In this document: piece after piece, positions 1 through 7,050 of the stretch
How the letters are laid out: each line of letters starts with the position of its first letter
Numbering within the stretch: position 1 is the stretch's first letter
Assembly (NCBI GenBank): GCA_949293245.1
Contig: CASFCS010000007.1
Location: 1 to 64,000 of the forward strand
Length of the DNA: 64,000 bases
Source of the DNA: an uncultured bacterium
GTDB lineage: Bacteria; Bacillota; Clostridia; Oscillospirales; Oscillospiraceae
Reading direction: 5' to 3'
Translations under genes and position numbers: made by a program
Notes under the pieces: model-generated
Databases searched by the model: none
Seen by the model: only the letters and a program-made list of their open reading frames with translations
What the model was told of the DNA's origin: nothing

Positions 1-159
1 CACCCCCGGGGCCTCCGTCCCCTCCTCCTGGCTGCGGAGGAGGAGATTCATGGTGTAAAACTCCATTTTGGTCAGGCCCGGCAGCTCCATGTGGGCCGCA
101 AGCTGGGCAAAGCGGCGGATGTTGTCAAAAAACCGCCGCTGCCAGTGGTCCATCTCCAT
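1..159 (-). CDS. MarR-family transcriptional regulator, N-terminal part (cut by window start)
   Basis: Only the first 53 codons are inside the window; the gene continues past base 1. The peptide starts MEMDHWQRRFFDNIRRF and has the helix then 'LTKMEFYTMNLLL' pattern seen at the start of MarR-type winged-helix repressors, where L-T-x-x-E-F/L leads into the first DNA-binding helices. The ATG at 159 is preceded by AAAGGAGAG at good spacing. A 9-bp tandem repeat (187–204) lies upstream and could be its operator. The ligand and targets cannot be inferred. The family call is moderate because the recognition helix and wing are outside the window. Confidence 0.6.
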   Translation of the reverse strand, partial: MEMDHWQRRFFDNIRRFAQLAAHMELPGLTKMEFYTMNLLLRSQEEGTEAPGV

Positions 160-186
160 GTGCGTTCTCTCCTTTCGGGACAAGTT

Positions 187-204
187 GTTATCTATGTTAT
201 CTAT
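187..204. repeat. 9-bp tandem repeat upstream of the MarR-type gene
   Basis: GTTATCTAT occurs twice head to tail in an AT-rich patch just upstream of the regulator start. Its position and AT-richness suit an autoregulatory operator or promoter, but no clear −35/−10 pair was assigned. Confidence 0.4.
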
Positions 205-325
205 TATCAATGTTAAGTATCTTACTCCTCTCGCTCCGCCCCCGTCAACCGCAGTCTGACCAAATTTTCCTCTCCGCCGGGCGTTTTCTCCGGCAGAAGG
301 GCCAAAGGCATCCGGCAAGCGGCAA

Positions 326-373
326 GGGGCGGTGGTACTTTTCTTGTGGGTGCAAGAAAAGTACCACCGCCCC
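326..373. repeat. Perfect 21-bp-arm inverted repeat in the MarR–asnS spacer
   Basis: The arms are 326–346 and 353–373 with a 6-nt loop (TGGGTG), giving an uninterrupted 21-bp stem. It lies inside the 373-base gene-free stretch 160–532. It is longer and more perfect than an ordinary terminator and is not followed by a T-run, so a dispersed palindromic repeat is more likely. The rest of that stretch holds the repeat at 402–436 and the asnS terminator. Confidence 0.75.
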
Positions 374-401
374 CTCCCCCTCGTCCCCAAAAGGAGAGGA
401 C

Positions 402-436
402 GGATTGCCGCGGGCTGCAAGCACCCCTCGCAATGA
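402..436. repeat. Short imperfect palindrome of the GGATTGCC…GCAATGAC type
   Basis: The segment begins GGATTGCCGCGGG and ends CCCTCGCAATGAC, so the outer ATTGC/GCAAT ends can pair. Elements with these ends are common dispersed repeats in Oscillospiraceae-like genomes as far as I recall. Only one copy is seen in this window. Confidence 0.4.
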
Positions 437-472
437 CAGGGCAGACGGCAGAAATCCGGCGTTACACCGCGC

Positions 473-518
473 AAAAAACCGGCGCAAAAGCTGCTTTCAC
501 AGTTTTTGCGCCGGTTTT
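473..518 (-). terminator. Rho-independent terminator of asnS
   Basis: Arms near 475–489 and 503–518 (AAAACCGGCGCAAAA with its complement). On the minus strand the stem is followed by TTTTTTG. It sits 15 bases after the asnS stop codon. Confidence 0.85.
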
Positions 519-532
519 GATCCTGTTCTGGT

Positions 533-1957
533 TTAAAACTCCGCGTTGCCCACGGTGCGGGGGTGAAGCTCCACGTCCCGGATGTTGGAGATGCCCGTGA
601 GGACGTCCCGGATGTTGGAGATGCCCGTGAGGTACATCACCATCCGCTCGAAGCCCAGGCCGAAGCCCGCGTGGCGGCAGGAGCCGTACCGCCGCAGGTC
701 CAGATACCACCAGTAGTCCTTGGGGTCCAGGCCCAGCTCGCCCATGCGCGCCTCCAGCACGTCCAGCCGCTCCTCACGCTGGGAGCCGCCGATGATCTCC
801 CCGATGCCGGGCACCAGGCAGTCGGCGGCGGCCACGGTCTTGCCGTCGTCGTTGAGGCGCATATAGAAGGCCTTGATGTCCTTGGGGTAGTCGGTGACAA
901 ACACGGGCTTCTTGTACACCTGCTCGGTGAGGTAGCGCTCGTGCTCGGTCTGGAGGTCGCAGCCCCACTCCACCTTGTAGTCAAACTTGTCATTGTTCTG
1001 CTTAAGCAGCTCGATGGCCTCGGTGTAGCTCACCCGGGCGAAGTCGGAGGTGGCCACATGCTCCAGCCGCTCCTTCAGGCCCTTGTCCACGAAGGAGTTG
1101 AAGAAGTTGATCTCGTCGGGGCAGCGCTCCATGACGGTGGTGATGATATACTTGATCATGGCCTCCGCCACGTCCATGTCCCCCTTCAGGTCGCAGAAGG
1201 CCATCTCGGGCTCGATCATCCAGAACTCGGCGGCGTGGCGCTGGGTGTTGGAGTTCTCCGCCCGGAAGGTGGGGCCGAAGGTGTACACATCCCCAAAGGC
1301 CATGGCGAAGTTCTCCGCGTTGAGCTGGCCGGACACGGTGAGGTTGGCCCGCTTGCCGAAGAAGTCCTGGGACCAGTCCACACTGCCGTCGGGCAGGCGG
1401 GGGGGATTGTTCACATCCAGGGTGGTCACCTGGAACATCTCCCCGGCGCCCTCGCAGTCGCTGGCGGTAATGATGGGGGTGTGGACGTACACAAAGCCCC
1501 GGTCCTGGAAGAAGCAGTGGATGGCGTGGGCCGCCACGGAGCGCACCCGGAAGGCGGCGGAAAAGAGATTGGTGCGGGGGCGCAGGTGCTGGATGGTCCG
1601 CAGGAACTCCACCCCGTGGCGCTTTTTCTGCAGGGGGTAGTCGGGGGCGGACACGCCCTCCACCGCCACAGCGGCGGCCTTCACCTCCAGGGGCTGCTTG
1701 GCCCCGGGGGTGAGCACCACCGTGCCGGTGACAATCAGGGAGGCCCCCACGTTCTGGCCGGTGATCTCCTTGTAGTTGTCCAGCACGTTGGCATCCAGCA
1801 CGATCTGGAGGTTTTTAAAGCAGGAGCCGTCGTTGAGCTCCACAAAGCCGAAGGTCTTCATGTCCCGGATGGTCCGGGCCCAGCCCATGACGGTGACGGT
1901 CTGGCCCCCCAGGGCCTCCTGGTCGGCAAAGAGCTGCGCGATCTTGATGCGTTGCAT
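533..1957 (-). CDS. asnS: Asparagine–tRNA ligase, with a 10-residue internal tandem duplication
   Basis: Class II aminoacyl-tRNA synthetase that charges tRNA-Asn in the cytoplasm. The protein has 474 residues. An N-terminal OB-fold anticodon domain ([19 protein letters not shown], about 23–41) precedes the catalytic core, which has motif 2 around '[20 protein letters not shown]' and motif 3 '[12 protein letters not shown]'. The start at 1957 is chosen because GAGGGAAGG lies just before it and the family begins at this point. Immediately after motif 3 the segment TGISNIRDV is present twice (about residues 442–461), owing to an exact 30-bp duplication at 573–632. Without it the length would be about 464, typical of AsnRS. 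It is the only gene between two terminators, so probably monocistronic. Confidence 0.95.
   Translation of the reverse strand: MQRIKIAQLFADQEALGGQTVTVMGWARTIRDMKTFGFVELNDGSCFKNLQIVLDANVLDNYKEITGQNVGASLIVTGTVVLTPGAKQPLEVKAAAVAVEGVSAPDYPLQKKRHGVEFLRTIQHLRPRTNLFSAAFRVRSVAAHAIHCFFQDRGFVYVHTPIITASDCEGAGEMFQVTTLDVNNPPRLPDGSVDWSQDFFGKRANLTVSGQLNAENFAMAFGDVYTFGPTFRAENSNTQRHAAEFWMIEPEMAFCDLKGDMDVAEAMIKYIITTVMERCPDEINFFNSFVDKGLKERLEHVATSDFARVSYTEAIELLKQNNDKFDYKVEWGCDLQTEHERYLTEQVYKKPVFVTDYPKDIKAFYMRLNDDGKTVAAADCLVPGIGEIIGGSQREERLDVLEARMGELGLDPKDYWWYLDLRRYGSCRHAGFGLGFERMVMYLTGISNIRDVLTGISNIRDVELHPRTVGNAEF
573..632. repeat. Exact 30-bp tandem duplication inside asnS
   Basis: Bases 573–602 and 603–632 are identical. 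The unit is 10 codons, so the frame is kept. No other copy was noticed in the window. Confidence 0.95.
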
Positions 1958-2035
1958 GGTCCTTCCCTCGATTCCAAATAAAATCAGTATCAGAGGGTAG
2001 TATATCATTTTTTGCTGAATTTGCAAGGGCTGACG

Positions 2036-2066
2036 AAAAAAAGACCGGCGTGAAGCCGGCCTTTTT
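2036..2066 (-). terminator. Hairpin terminator of the LytTR membrane operon
   Basis: Stem AAGACCGGC / GCCGGCCTT with a 5-nt loop, flanked by A-run and T-run. It lies between the last gene of the upstream operon (ends 2085) and asnS. Confidence 0.75.
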
Positions 2067-2084
2067 GGGCATTGTGCGCTTGTA

Positions 2085-2483
2085 TCACGCTCCGGCGGAG
2101 CCCCGTACCCGGCGCGCCAGCCGGCACGCTCCCCATGCCGCCCAGGCGGCCAGGCACCCCAGCACCGGGGGGACGCACCACCAGCCGAAGAGGACCCAGG
2201 CCATCAGATACCACTCCGCGGTGGAGAGGAACCACAGCCCCGGCAGGGCCAGCAGGGCGGCGGGCAGAAGGATGCGCCATCCCACCCCGGCCGTCCGGCA
2301 CAGCAGCAGCTCCAGAAGAAACATGGGGACAAAATGGGCCGCCATCAGCAGCAGCAGGTGCCACTGGGGCACATTGAGGGGGAGCTCCCAAAACGCCGTG
2401 AGAAAGACGACGGCGTAGGCGGCGAAAGCCGCCAGGGTGAGGGCCAGCAGCACACGGTTGCCTTTCCCCTTCATACCTTCCAT
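2085..2483 (-). CDS. Small integral membrane protein of the LytTR operon, function unknown
   Basis: 132 residues with about four hydrophobic stretches: [39 protein letters not shown], the region near [16 protein letters not shown], and a C-terminal one around [26 protein letters not shown] sits 5 bases before the ATG at 2483. I recognise no family. It is the last gene of a set with LytTR, DUF3021-like and another membrane gene, so it is likely co-expressed with them and may act in the same membrane process. Confidence 0.75.
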   Translation of the reverse strand: MEGMKGKGNRVLLALTLAAFAAYAVVFLTAFWELPLNVPQWHLLLLMAAHFVPMFLLELLLCRTAGVGWRILLPAALLALPGLWFLSTAEWYLMAWVLFGWWCVPPVLGCLAAWAAWGACRLARRVRGSAGA

Positions 2484-2519
2484 GATAACACCTCATTTCA
2501 CCTTGTTTTTAAAAAACGG

Positions 2520-3044
2520 TCAGTACACCGGGATGAAAAAGAGCCACGGGGCGGTGACCAGGGCCATGGTCAGGGCGATGATGTGCCGCTCCCTGGGGGT
2601 AAGGTCCTCGCACAGCCCCATGACCCCCTTGTCAAAGAGGTAGATGCACACCCCGGCCAGGGCCACCCCCGCCAGAGTCCAGGCGAAGGCGGCGGGGTGG
2701 GCAAAGGCGTTGTGGGAGATGTGGCCCACCGAGTCCTCCCAGGCGGCGGCGAAAGCGGACGGCTCCCCGGTCTGGTCCGCGCCGGCCACCCAGGCGGGCA
2801 CCAGCCCCAGGAACATCCACAGCACCCCCGCGGCGTCCGCCACAAAGCCCAGCAGCCAGAATTTCCACCACAGCTTCTTCATCACCGCCCCCTTGCCCCG
2901 GTGCTTCAGGGCCAGCAGGGTGAGGAAGAGCACCCCACAGTCGATGATCAGGTTGCCTGGGATGGCGATGGCCCACACCTGGGGAAACACCAGCATCAGC
3001 CAGATGGGGAGGATGATGTTGTAAAGGCGGTAGGGGCGTCTCAT
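2520..3044 (-). CDS. Membrane protein of the LytTR operon, function unknown
   Basis: 174 residues with about five predicted membrane segments, beginning MRRPYRLYNIILPIWLMLVF. A soluble-looking loop around residues 90–110 (ADQTGEPSAFAAAWEDSVGH) separates the third and fourth. The ATG at 3044 overlaps the stop of the upstream DUF3021-like gene by 4 bases (ATGA) and is preceded by AAAGGAGGG, so translation is probably coupled. No catalytic motif is visible and I do not recognise the family. Confidence 0.75.
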   Translation of the reverse strand: MRRPYRLYNIILPIWLMLVFPQVWAIAIPGNLIIDCGVLFLTLLALKHRGKGAVMKKLWWKFWLLGFVADAAGVLWMFLGLVPAWVAGADQTGEPSAFAAAWEDSVGHISHNAFAHPAAFAWTLAGVALAGVCIYLFDKGVMGLCEDLTPRERHIIALTMALVTAPWLFFIPVY

Positions 3045-3895
3045 GCGGTCTCCCTCCTTTTTTTCACGGCCCGCAGCGCCGCCCCGGCGATGTTCCCCAG
3101 CAGCACGGAGCAGAAGGCCAGGAGGATCATCACCTCGTCGGCTACATTGGACCACAGCTTGGCCAGCAGCACGAAGCCCAGGGTCAGCAGGGCGCAGGAG
3201 ACGGGGTACAGGGGACACCAGCCCTGCCGCCTGCCTAGGGACAGCCCGGAGAAGAAGCCGCACACAGGCAGCACCAGGGCGGCGTAGAGGGCGGTAAACA
3301 GGGGGATGGGGGCCTCACACAGCCGCAGCACCGTGGGCAGCACCAGGCACATCAGGGCGGCGAAGGGGAGGTAGGGCGCCGTCTCCTTCCACTTCAGGGG
3401 GGACGGGCCGGGGGAGAGGCCCAGCCGGGAGCGGAGGTCCGCCACCTCCACATACCACCCCACCCAGCGAAAGAGCCAGATCAGGAGGTACACCACCGCC
3501 AGTATCCCCAGGTAGAGCGCCACGGGCCAAAACTCCCCCCAGTTCCACCCGCACAGCACCACCAACAGCGTGAGGGAGGCGGCGGTGGCGGCGAAGTGGG
3601 CCAGGGAGCGGAGCACCAGGGCCCGGCCGCCGTCGGCAAAGGGCAGGGTGGCCACCCCCACCACCGCCCCCATCAGGAAGTACAGCCCCACCTGGATGGC
3701 AAAGGCCAGGGGGACGGAGCCGGTCCGATACACCAGGTCATAGCTGACCAGCTGGAAGGGGGTGTGGTTCCCCATGGCGATGAGGCCGCCGTTCACCAGG
3801 TCGTTGAACACCCCGCCCAGGGGCATGAGGACGGCCACACCGATCAGCCCCCCAAGAAGGATGCGGATGATCCACTGTTTTCTTGTAACAGGCAT
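3041..3895 (-). CDS. DUF3021-type membrane protein, partner of the LytTR regulator, with extra C-terminal membrane segments
   Basis: 284 residues. The first ~150 (RILLGGLIGVAVLMPLGG onward, four hydrophobic segments, then an amphipathic tail) match the pattern of DUF3021 proteins. These are usually encoded directly after a LytTR DNA-binding protein and are thought to inhibit it from the membrane. The second half adds about four more hydrophobic segments, so the protein is roughly twice the usual DUF3021 length. This may be a fusion or an elaborated version. The ATG at 3895 has AGGAGGG seven bases upstream. An earlier ATG at 3913 overlaps the LytTR stop and has poorer spacing. Confidence 0.7.
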   Translation of the reverse strand: MPVTRKQWIIRILLGGLIGVAVLMPLGGVFNDLVNGGLIAMGNHTPFQLVSYDLVYRTGSVPLAFAIQVGLYFLMGAVVGVATLPFADGGRALVLRSLAHFAATAASLTLLVVLCGWNWGEFWPVALYLGILAVVYLLIWLFRWVGWYVEVADLRSRLGLSPGPSPLKWKETAPYLPFAALMCLVLPTVLRLCEAPIPLFTALYAALVLPVCGFFSGLSLGRRQGWCPLYPVSCALLTLGFVLLAKLWSNVADEVMILLAFCSVLLGNIAGAALRAVKKRRETA

Positions 3896-3909
3896 GTCAC
3901 TCCCTCCTT

Positions 3910-4347
3910 TCATCCTGCCAGAGCCTCTTTGATCTTCTTCACATACCGGCGGGACACATAGCACACCGTGTCCCCCGCCAGGGTCATCTTGATGGTGCCC
4001 GAGAGGGTCAGGTCCAGGGCGGTGACCTGGTCCAGGTTCACCATCTCGGAGTTGGACACCCGGACAAAGCGGGTGCCGGCAAACTGCTCCTCCAGCTCGT
4101 AGAGCCGCTCCCGCACGTCGTAGGTGCCCCCCTCCGCCTGGCAGCGGACCCCCTTGTCCTCGCCGTAAAACCGCAGGATCTCCCGCCGGAGGAGGGGCAC
4201 CGGCCTCCCCTCCCGCCAGGCGGTGAAGGTGGGGGCGTCCCCCTCCAGCCGGCGGAGGAGGGCGCGCACCTCCTCCGTCAGGGCGGGGGCGGTGACGGTC
4301 ACCCGGGGCGCGCCGCAGTCCGGGTCCAGCTTCAGCTCCACTTTCAT
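3910..4347 (-). CDS. LytTR-domain DNA-binding transcriptional regulator
   Basis: 145 residues. The C-terminal ~100 carry the LytTR signature: an 'I.rFYGEDKGVRC' strand, 'YELEEQF..TRFVRVSNSEMVNLDQV' and the terminal 'VSRRYVKKIKEAL' helix, as in LytTR proteins that lack a receiver domain. Such stand-alone LytTR proteins are controlled by a membrane partner instead of phosphorylation; the DUF3021-like gene follows at once. The start at 4347 has AAAGGGGGAG before it. A 21-bp-period direct repeat and a promoter lie directly upstream (4370–4441), consistent with autoregulation. Confidence 0.88.
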   Translation of the reverse strand: MKVELKLDPDCGAPRVTVTAPALTEEVRALLRRLEGDAPTFTAWREGRPVPLLRREILRFYGEDKGVRCQAEGGTYDVRERLYELEEQFAGTRFVRVSNSEMVNLDQVTALDLTLSGTIKMTLAGDTVCYVSRRYVKKIKEALAG

Positions 4348-4369
4348 GGCCTCTCCCCCTTTCACCCTC

Positions 4370-4441
4370 AATATAGCGAAAAAACGGCCGTCTGTCCACC
4401 GATTCGGGACAGACGGTCGTTTTGGACGGACAGATGGTCGT
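4370..4441 (-). promoter_or_regulatory. Promoter of the LytTR operon with a direct-repeat activator/operator site
   Basis: −35 TGGACA at 4393–4398 and −10 TATATT at 4370–4375, 17 bases apart. Upstream, GGACAGACGGTCGT (4407–4420) and GGACAGATGGTCGT (4428–4441) form a 14-bp direct repeat with a 21-base period, ending 8 bases before the −35. Two-turn spaced direct repeats next to the −35 are the usual layout for LytTR-family proteins. The −35 lies inside the terminator stem of the upstream lipoprotein gene. Confidence 0.6.
4380..4423 (-). terminator. Terminator after the lipoprotein gene
   Basis: 17-base arms (4381–4397 and 4407–4423) with one wobble position, followed on the minus strand by TTTTTTCG. 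The stem also carries the LytTR promoter −35 and one copy of the repeat, so terminator and promoter overlap. Confidence 0.8.
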
Positions 4442-5199
4442 CAGGCGATGGCCTCGGCCCCCACGGTGTAGGTCCAGTTCCCCTCCCCGTCCTGCTCGCC
4501 CACGCACTCCAGGAAGAGATAGGCCCCCAGGCCCGAGCGCCACTTCTCCGCCGAGAAGGACTCCGCCGAGCCGGTGATGGAGAAGAGGCAGCCCTCCTCC
4601 CAGTAGAGCTCCTCGCCGTTGATATACCCCTGGTCCACCAGCTCCTCCCAGGTGCCGGTGACGGTGGGCAGGCCGTGGGCATTGCCGAAGACCCAGGTGA
4701 CGGCGGCCTTCTCGCTGTCGCTCAGGTCGGTGAGCCCCGACAGGTCCACACCCAGCAGGGTGATGTCCTGGTTGAGGCCGCTGTCCACCTCCCACAGGTC
4801 CTCCAGCACCTGGAGGTAGAGTCCGCAGCGGTCGTCCCGTTCCGTCGCGGTGTGCTCCACCGCGGAGACGTTGGAAAACCGGCAGGGGAAGGACTCCAGC
4901 ACCGCGTCATAATACACGTTAATGAGCTCCCCGTTTTCCACCGGCCCATCCAGGGACAGGCCCTCCGTATTCAGGACATAGACCTCGCCGGAGGTTCCGT
5001 CGTTGGCCGCCAGCACCAGCTCCCCGCGCTCCGCCCCGGCCACCACCCGAAAGGTGGCAAACCAGGGGGCCTGGTCTATCAGGACTGGGGACGTGTCTGT
5101 GGGACTCTCCGGCGGCATGGAGGATGGGGCAGCGGCGCACCCGGCCAGGATCAGCGCCAGCCCCAAAACCAGGGCGGGCAGGATCTCTCTCCACTTCAT
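4441..5199 (-). CDS. Lipoprotein of unknown function, possibly with an OB-like (YobA/DUF3221-type) domain
   Basis: 252 residues. The signal peptide has a clear lipobox (LILAGC, Cys near residue 21), so the protein is probably anchored on the outer face of the membrane. A segment around residues 60–110 ('GELVLAANDG…VLNTEGLSLDG…GELINVYYDAVLESFPCRF') resembles the small β-barrel domain of YobA-type lipoproteins; this is a weak resemblance. The second half, with 'TWVFGNAHGLP', is unplaced. The second ATG (5199) is preferred since AGGAG is 8 bases upstream of it; an ATG at 5205 is only 2 bases from it. Confidence 0.7.
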   Translation of the reverse strand: MKWREILPALVLGLALILAGCAAAPSSMPPESPTDTSPVLIDQAPWFATFRVVAGAERGELVLAANDGTSGEVYVLNTEGLSLDGPVENGELINVYYDAVLESFPCRFSNVSAVEHTATERDDRCGLYLQVLEDLWEVDSGLNQDITLLGVDLSGLTDLSDSEKAAVTWVFGNAHGLPTVTGTWEELVDQGYINGEELYWEEGCLFSITGSAESFSAEKWRSGLGAYLFLECVGEQDGEGNWTYTVGAEAIA

Positions 5200-5279
5200 T
5201 TCCATCGCTCCTTTTCACTTTTGTCAGGCGCCTTTCAAAAGGTTAGACGGCCCCGGGAAAAAAAGGTTCCCCGCCGCCC

Positions 5280-5323
5280 TTGACTTTCGGAAGAGGGGGG
5301 ACTATGATGTAAGCATAAGCTTA
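5280..5323 (+). promoter_or_regulatory. Promoter of the pseudouridine operon with an adjacent inverted repeat
   Basis: TTGACT (5280–5285), 17 bases, TATGAT (5303–5308). Directly after the −10 lies TAAGC-N4-GCTTA (5310–5323), a small palindrome at the start point that could be an operator, plausibly for the HTH domain of the downstream kinase itself. Confidence 0.65.
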
Positions 5324-5353
5324 TCTCTCAATTTTAGTTTAGGAGGCGATCCC

Positions 5354-6469
5354 ATGACCCAGCGGGAGCGGGAAATCCTCAACTGGATTACGGAGAACCC
5401 CCTGATCTCCCAGCAGGAGCTGGCGGACCGGGCGGGCATTACCCGCTCGTCGGTGGGGGTGCACATCTCCAACCTGATGAAAAAGGGGTACATCGCCGGC
5501 AAGGGCTATGTGCTGCGCACCCCCTCCTATGCTGCGGTGGTGGGGGGCATCACCAAGGACATCGGCGGCCGGGCCCTGGCCCCCCTGGTGCCCCGGGACT
5601 CCAATCCGGGGCAGGTGCGCATCTCTCTGGGGGGCGTGGGGCGCAACATCGCCCACAACCTGGCCCTGCTGGGCACCGACGTGCGCTTTCTCACCGCCCT
5701 GGGGGACGACGAGTTTTTCCACATGGTGGCCGCCTCCTGCGGGGAGCTGGGCATCGACATCTCCCAGGCCCTCCACGTGCCCGGGGGCGCCACCTCCACC
5801 TACCTGTTCATCTCCGGCCCCGACGGGGACATGGAGCTGGCCATCAACGACATGGCCATCTTTGAGCACATGACCCCCGCCTATCTGGCGAGCCGCCGGG
5901 CCCTGCTGGACAACGCCCAGGTGGTGGTGGTGGACACCAACATCCCGGAGGAATCCATCCGCTGGCTGTGCGAGAACATCAAGGCCCCCATTTTTGCCGA
6001 CCCGGTGTCCACCGTGAAGGCGGTGAAGCTGCGCTCTGTCCTGGGGAAGCTGCACACCCTCAAGCCCAACCGCCTGGAGGCGGAGCTCCTGTCCGGCGTG
6101 GCCATCACCGACCGGGCCAGTCTGGAGCGGGCGGCCCGGGCGCTGCTGGACACGGGGCTGCGGCGGGTGTTCATCTCCCTGGGCAGCGACGGGGTCTACG
6201 CCGCCGGCCACAGGGGCTCCCTCCTCCTCCCCGCCCTGCCCGCCAGGGTGGTCAACACCACCGGGGCGGGGGACGCCTTCATGGCGGCCCTTACCTGGGC
6301 CTACCTGGAGGGCACCGATCTGGAGGGCACCGCCCGGCTGGCCCAGGCCGCCGCAGCCATCGCCATCGAGGGGGCGGAGACCATCAATCCCGCCCTGAAT
6401 CCCACCGCCCTGCGGCGGCGGGCCGGGGCCCCCTCCTGTCCCCCGGCGGAGGAGGCGGCCGCCCCATGA
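5354..6469 (+). CDS. psuK: HTH-fused PfkB-family kinase, probably pseudouridine kinase
   Basis: Would phosphorylate pseudouridine to pseudouridine 5'-phosphate in the cytoplasm, the step before PsuG. Of 371 residues, the first ~55 form a winged HTH (MTQREREILNWITENPLIS, then 'SQQELADRAGITRSSVGVHISNLMKKGYI' spread over 19–47). A ribokinase fold follows, with 'SLGGVGRNIAHNLALLG' and the catalytic 'NTTGAGDAF' near residue 300. AGGAGG lies 7 bases before the ATG. Kinase plus a psuG two genes on supports pseudouridine over other PfkB substrates. The fused HTH suggests the enzyme may also sense substrate and control its operon; that is inference. Confidence 0.85.
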   Translation: MTQREREILNWITENPLISQQELADRAGITRSSVGVHISNLMKKGYIAGKGYVLRTPSYAAVVGGITKDIGGRALAPLVPRDSNPGQVRISLGGVGRNIAHNLALLGTDVRFLTALGDDEFFHMVAASCGELGIDISQALHVPGGATSTYLFISGPDGDMELAINDMAIFEHMTPAYLASRRALLDNAQVVVVDTNIPEESIRWLCENIKAPIFADPVSTVKAVKLRSVLGKLHTLKPNRLEAELLSGVAITDRASLERAARALLDTGLRRVFISLGSDGVYAAGHRGSLLLPALPARVVNTTGAGDAFMAALTWAYLEGTDLEGTARLAQAAAAIAIEGAETINPALNPTALRRRAGAPSCPPAEEAAAP

Positions 6470-6996
6470 GCTTCTGGCTGATCCAGGGCCTGGGGCTGGC
6501 GGGCTCCCTCATCGCCATCACCTCCCTCCAGAGCGGCAGCCGGCGGAAGATCCTACTCTTACAGCTGGTGTGCTGCCTGCTGTGGATCGCCCACTACGCC
6601 CTGCTGGGGGCCTATACCGGAGTGGTCATCAACCTGCTGGGCCTGGGGCGGGGGCTGGTGTGCTCCTTCAACCACCGGGGGGTGCTCTCCAGCCGGTGGG
6701 TGCTGGCCGCCTTCCTGGCGTGCTACGGCCTCTCCCCCCTCCTCACCTGGGACGGACCCCACTGCCTGCTGCTGGGGGCGGCCATGATGCTCACCACCGT
6801 GGCCCTGTGGGTGCAGAATATGCGCCTGACCCGGCTGCTCTTCCTGCTCAACTCCCCCCTGGTGTTCGCCTACAACCTGCTGGCGGGCTCCTACTCCTGC
6901 GCCCTCATCGAGGTGGTGGCTTTCTGCTCCTTCCTGGTGGCGGTGTGGCGGTTTGACCTGGGTCCCGCCCTGGCCGCCCGGCGGCAGGAGGGGTGA
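6466..6996 (+). CDS. YgjV-family inner membrane protein
   Basis: 176 residues, about five or six hydrophobic helices, starting SFWLIQGLGLAGSLIAITSL. The 'LQ…L.C.LW..HY.LLGA.TG..IN' pattern (around residues 30–60) is typical of the YgjV family, whose function is not established. The ATG overlaps the kinase stop (ATGA) and GGAGGAGGC lies upstream, so it is translationally coupled. Its place between the two pseudouridine enzymes suggests, without proof, a transport-related role. Confidence 0.8.
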   Translation: MSFWLIQGLGLAGSLIAITSLQSGSRRKILLLQLVCCLLWIAHYALLGAYTGVVINLLGLGRGLVCSFNHRGVLSSRWVLAAFLACYGLSPLLTWDGPHCLLLGAAMMLTTVALWVQNMRLTRLLFLLNSPLVFAYNLLAGSYSCALIEVVAFCSFLVAVWRFDLGPALAARRQEG

Positions 6997-7050
6997 CCCC
7001 CTTCCCCCATCATTTCCTTTTCCATTATGATATATCAGGAGGTATTCCCT

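Noticed and set aside
563..1981. Long open frame on the plus strand opposite asnS (and similar long frames opposite many other genes)
   Set aside because: High-GC codon use leaves the opposite strand open. The translations are His/Gly/Val-rich with no domain, and the minus-strand gene is unmistakable.
1958..2034. T-box or other riboswitch upstream of asnS
   Set aside because: The gap to the preceding terminator is under 80 bases and has no specifier hairpin or T-box sequence.
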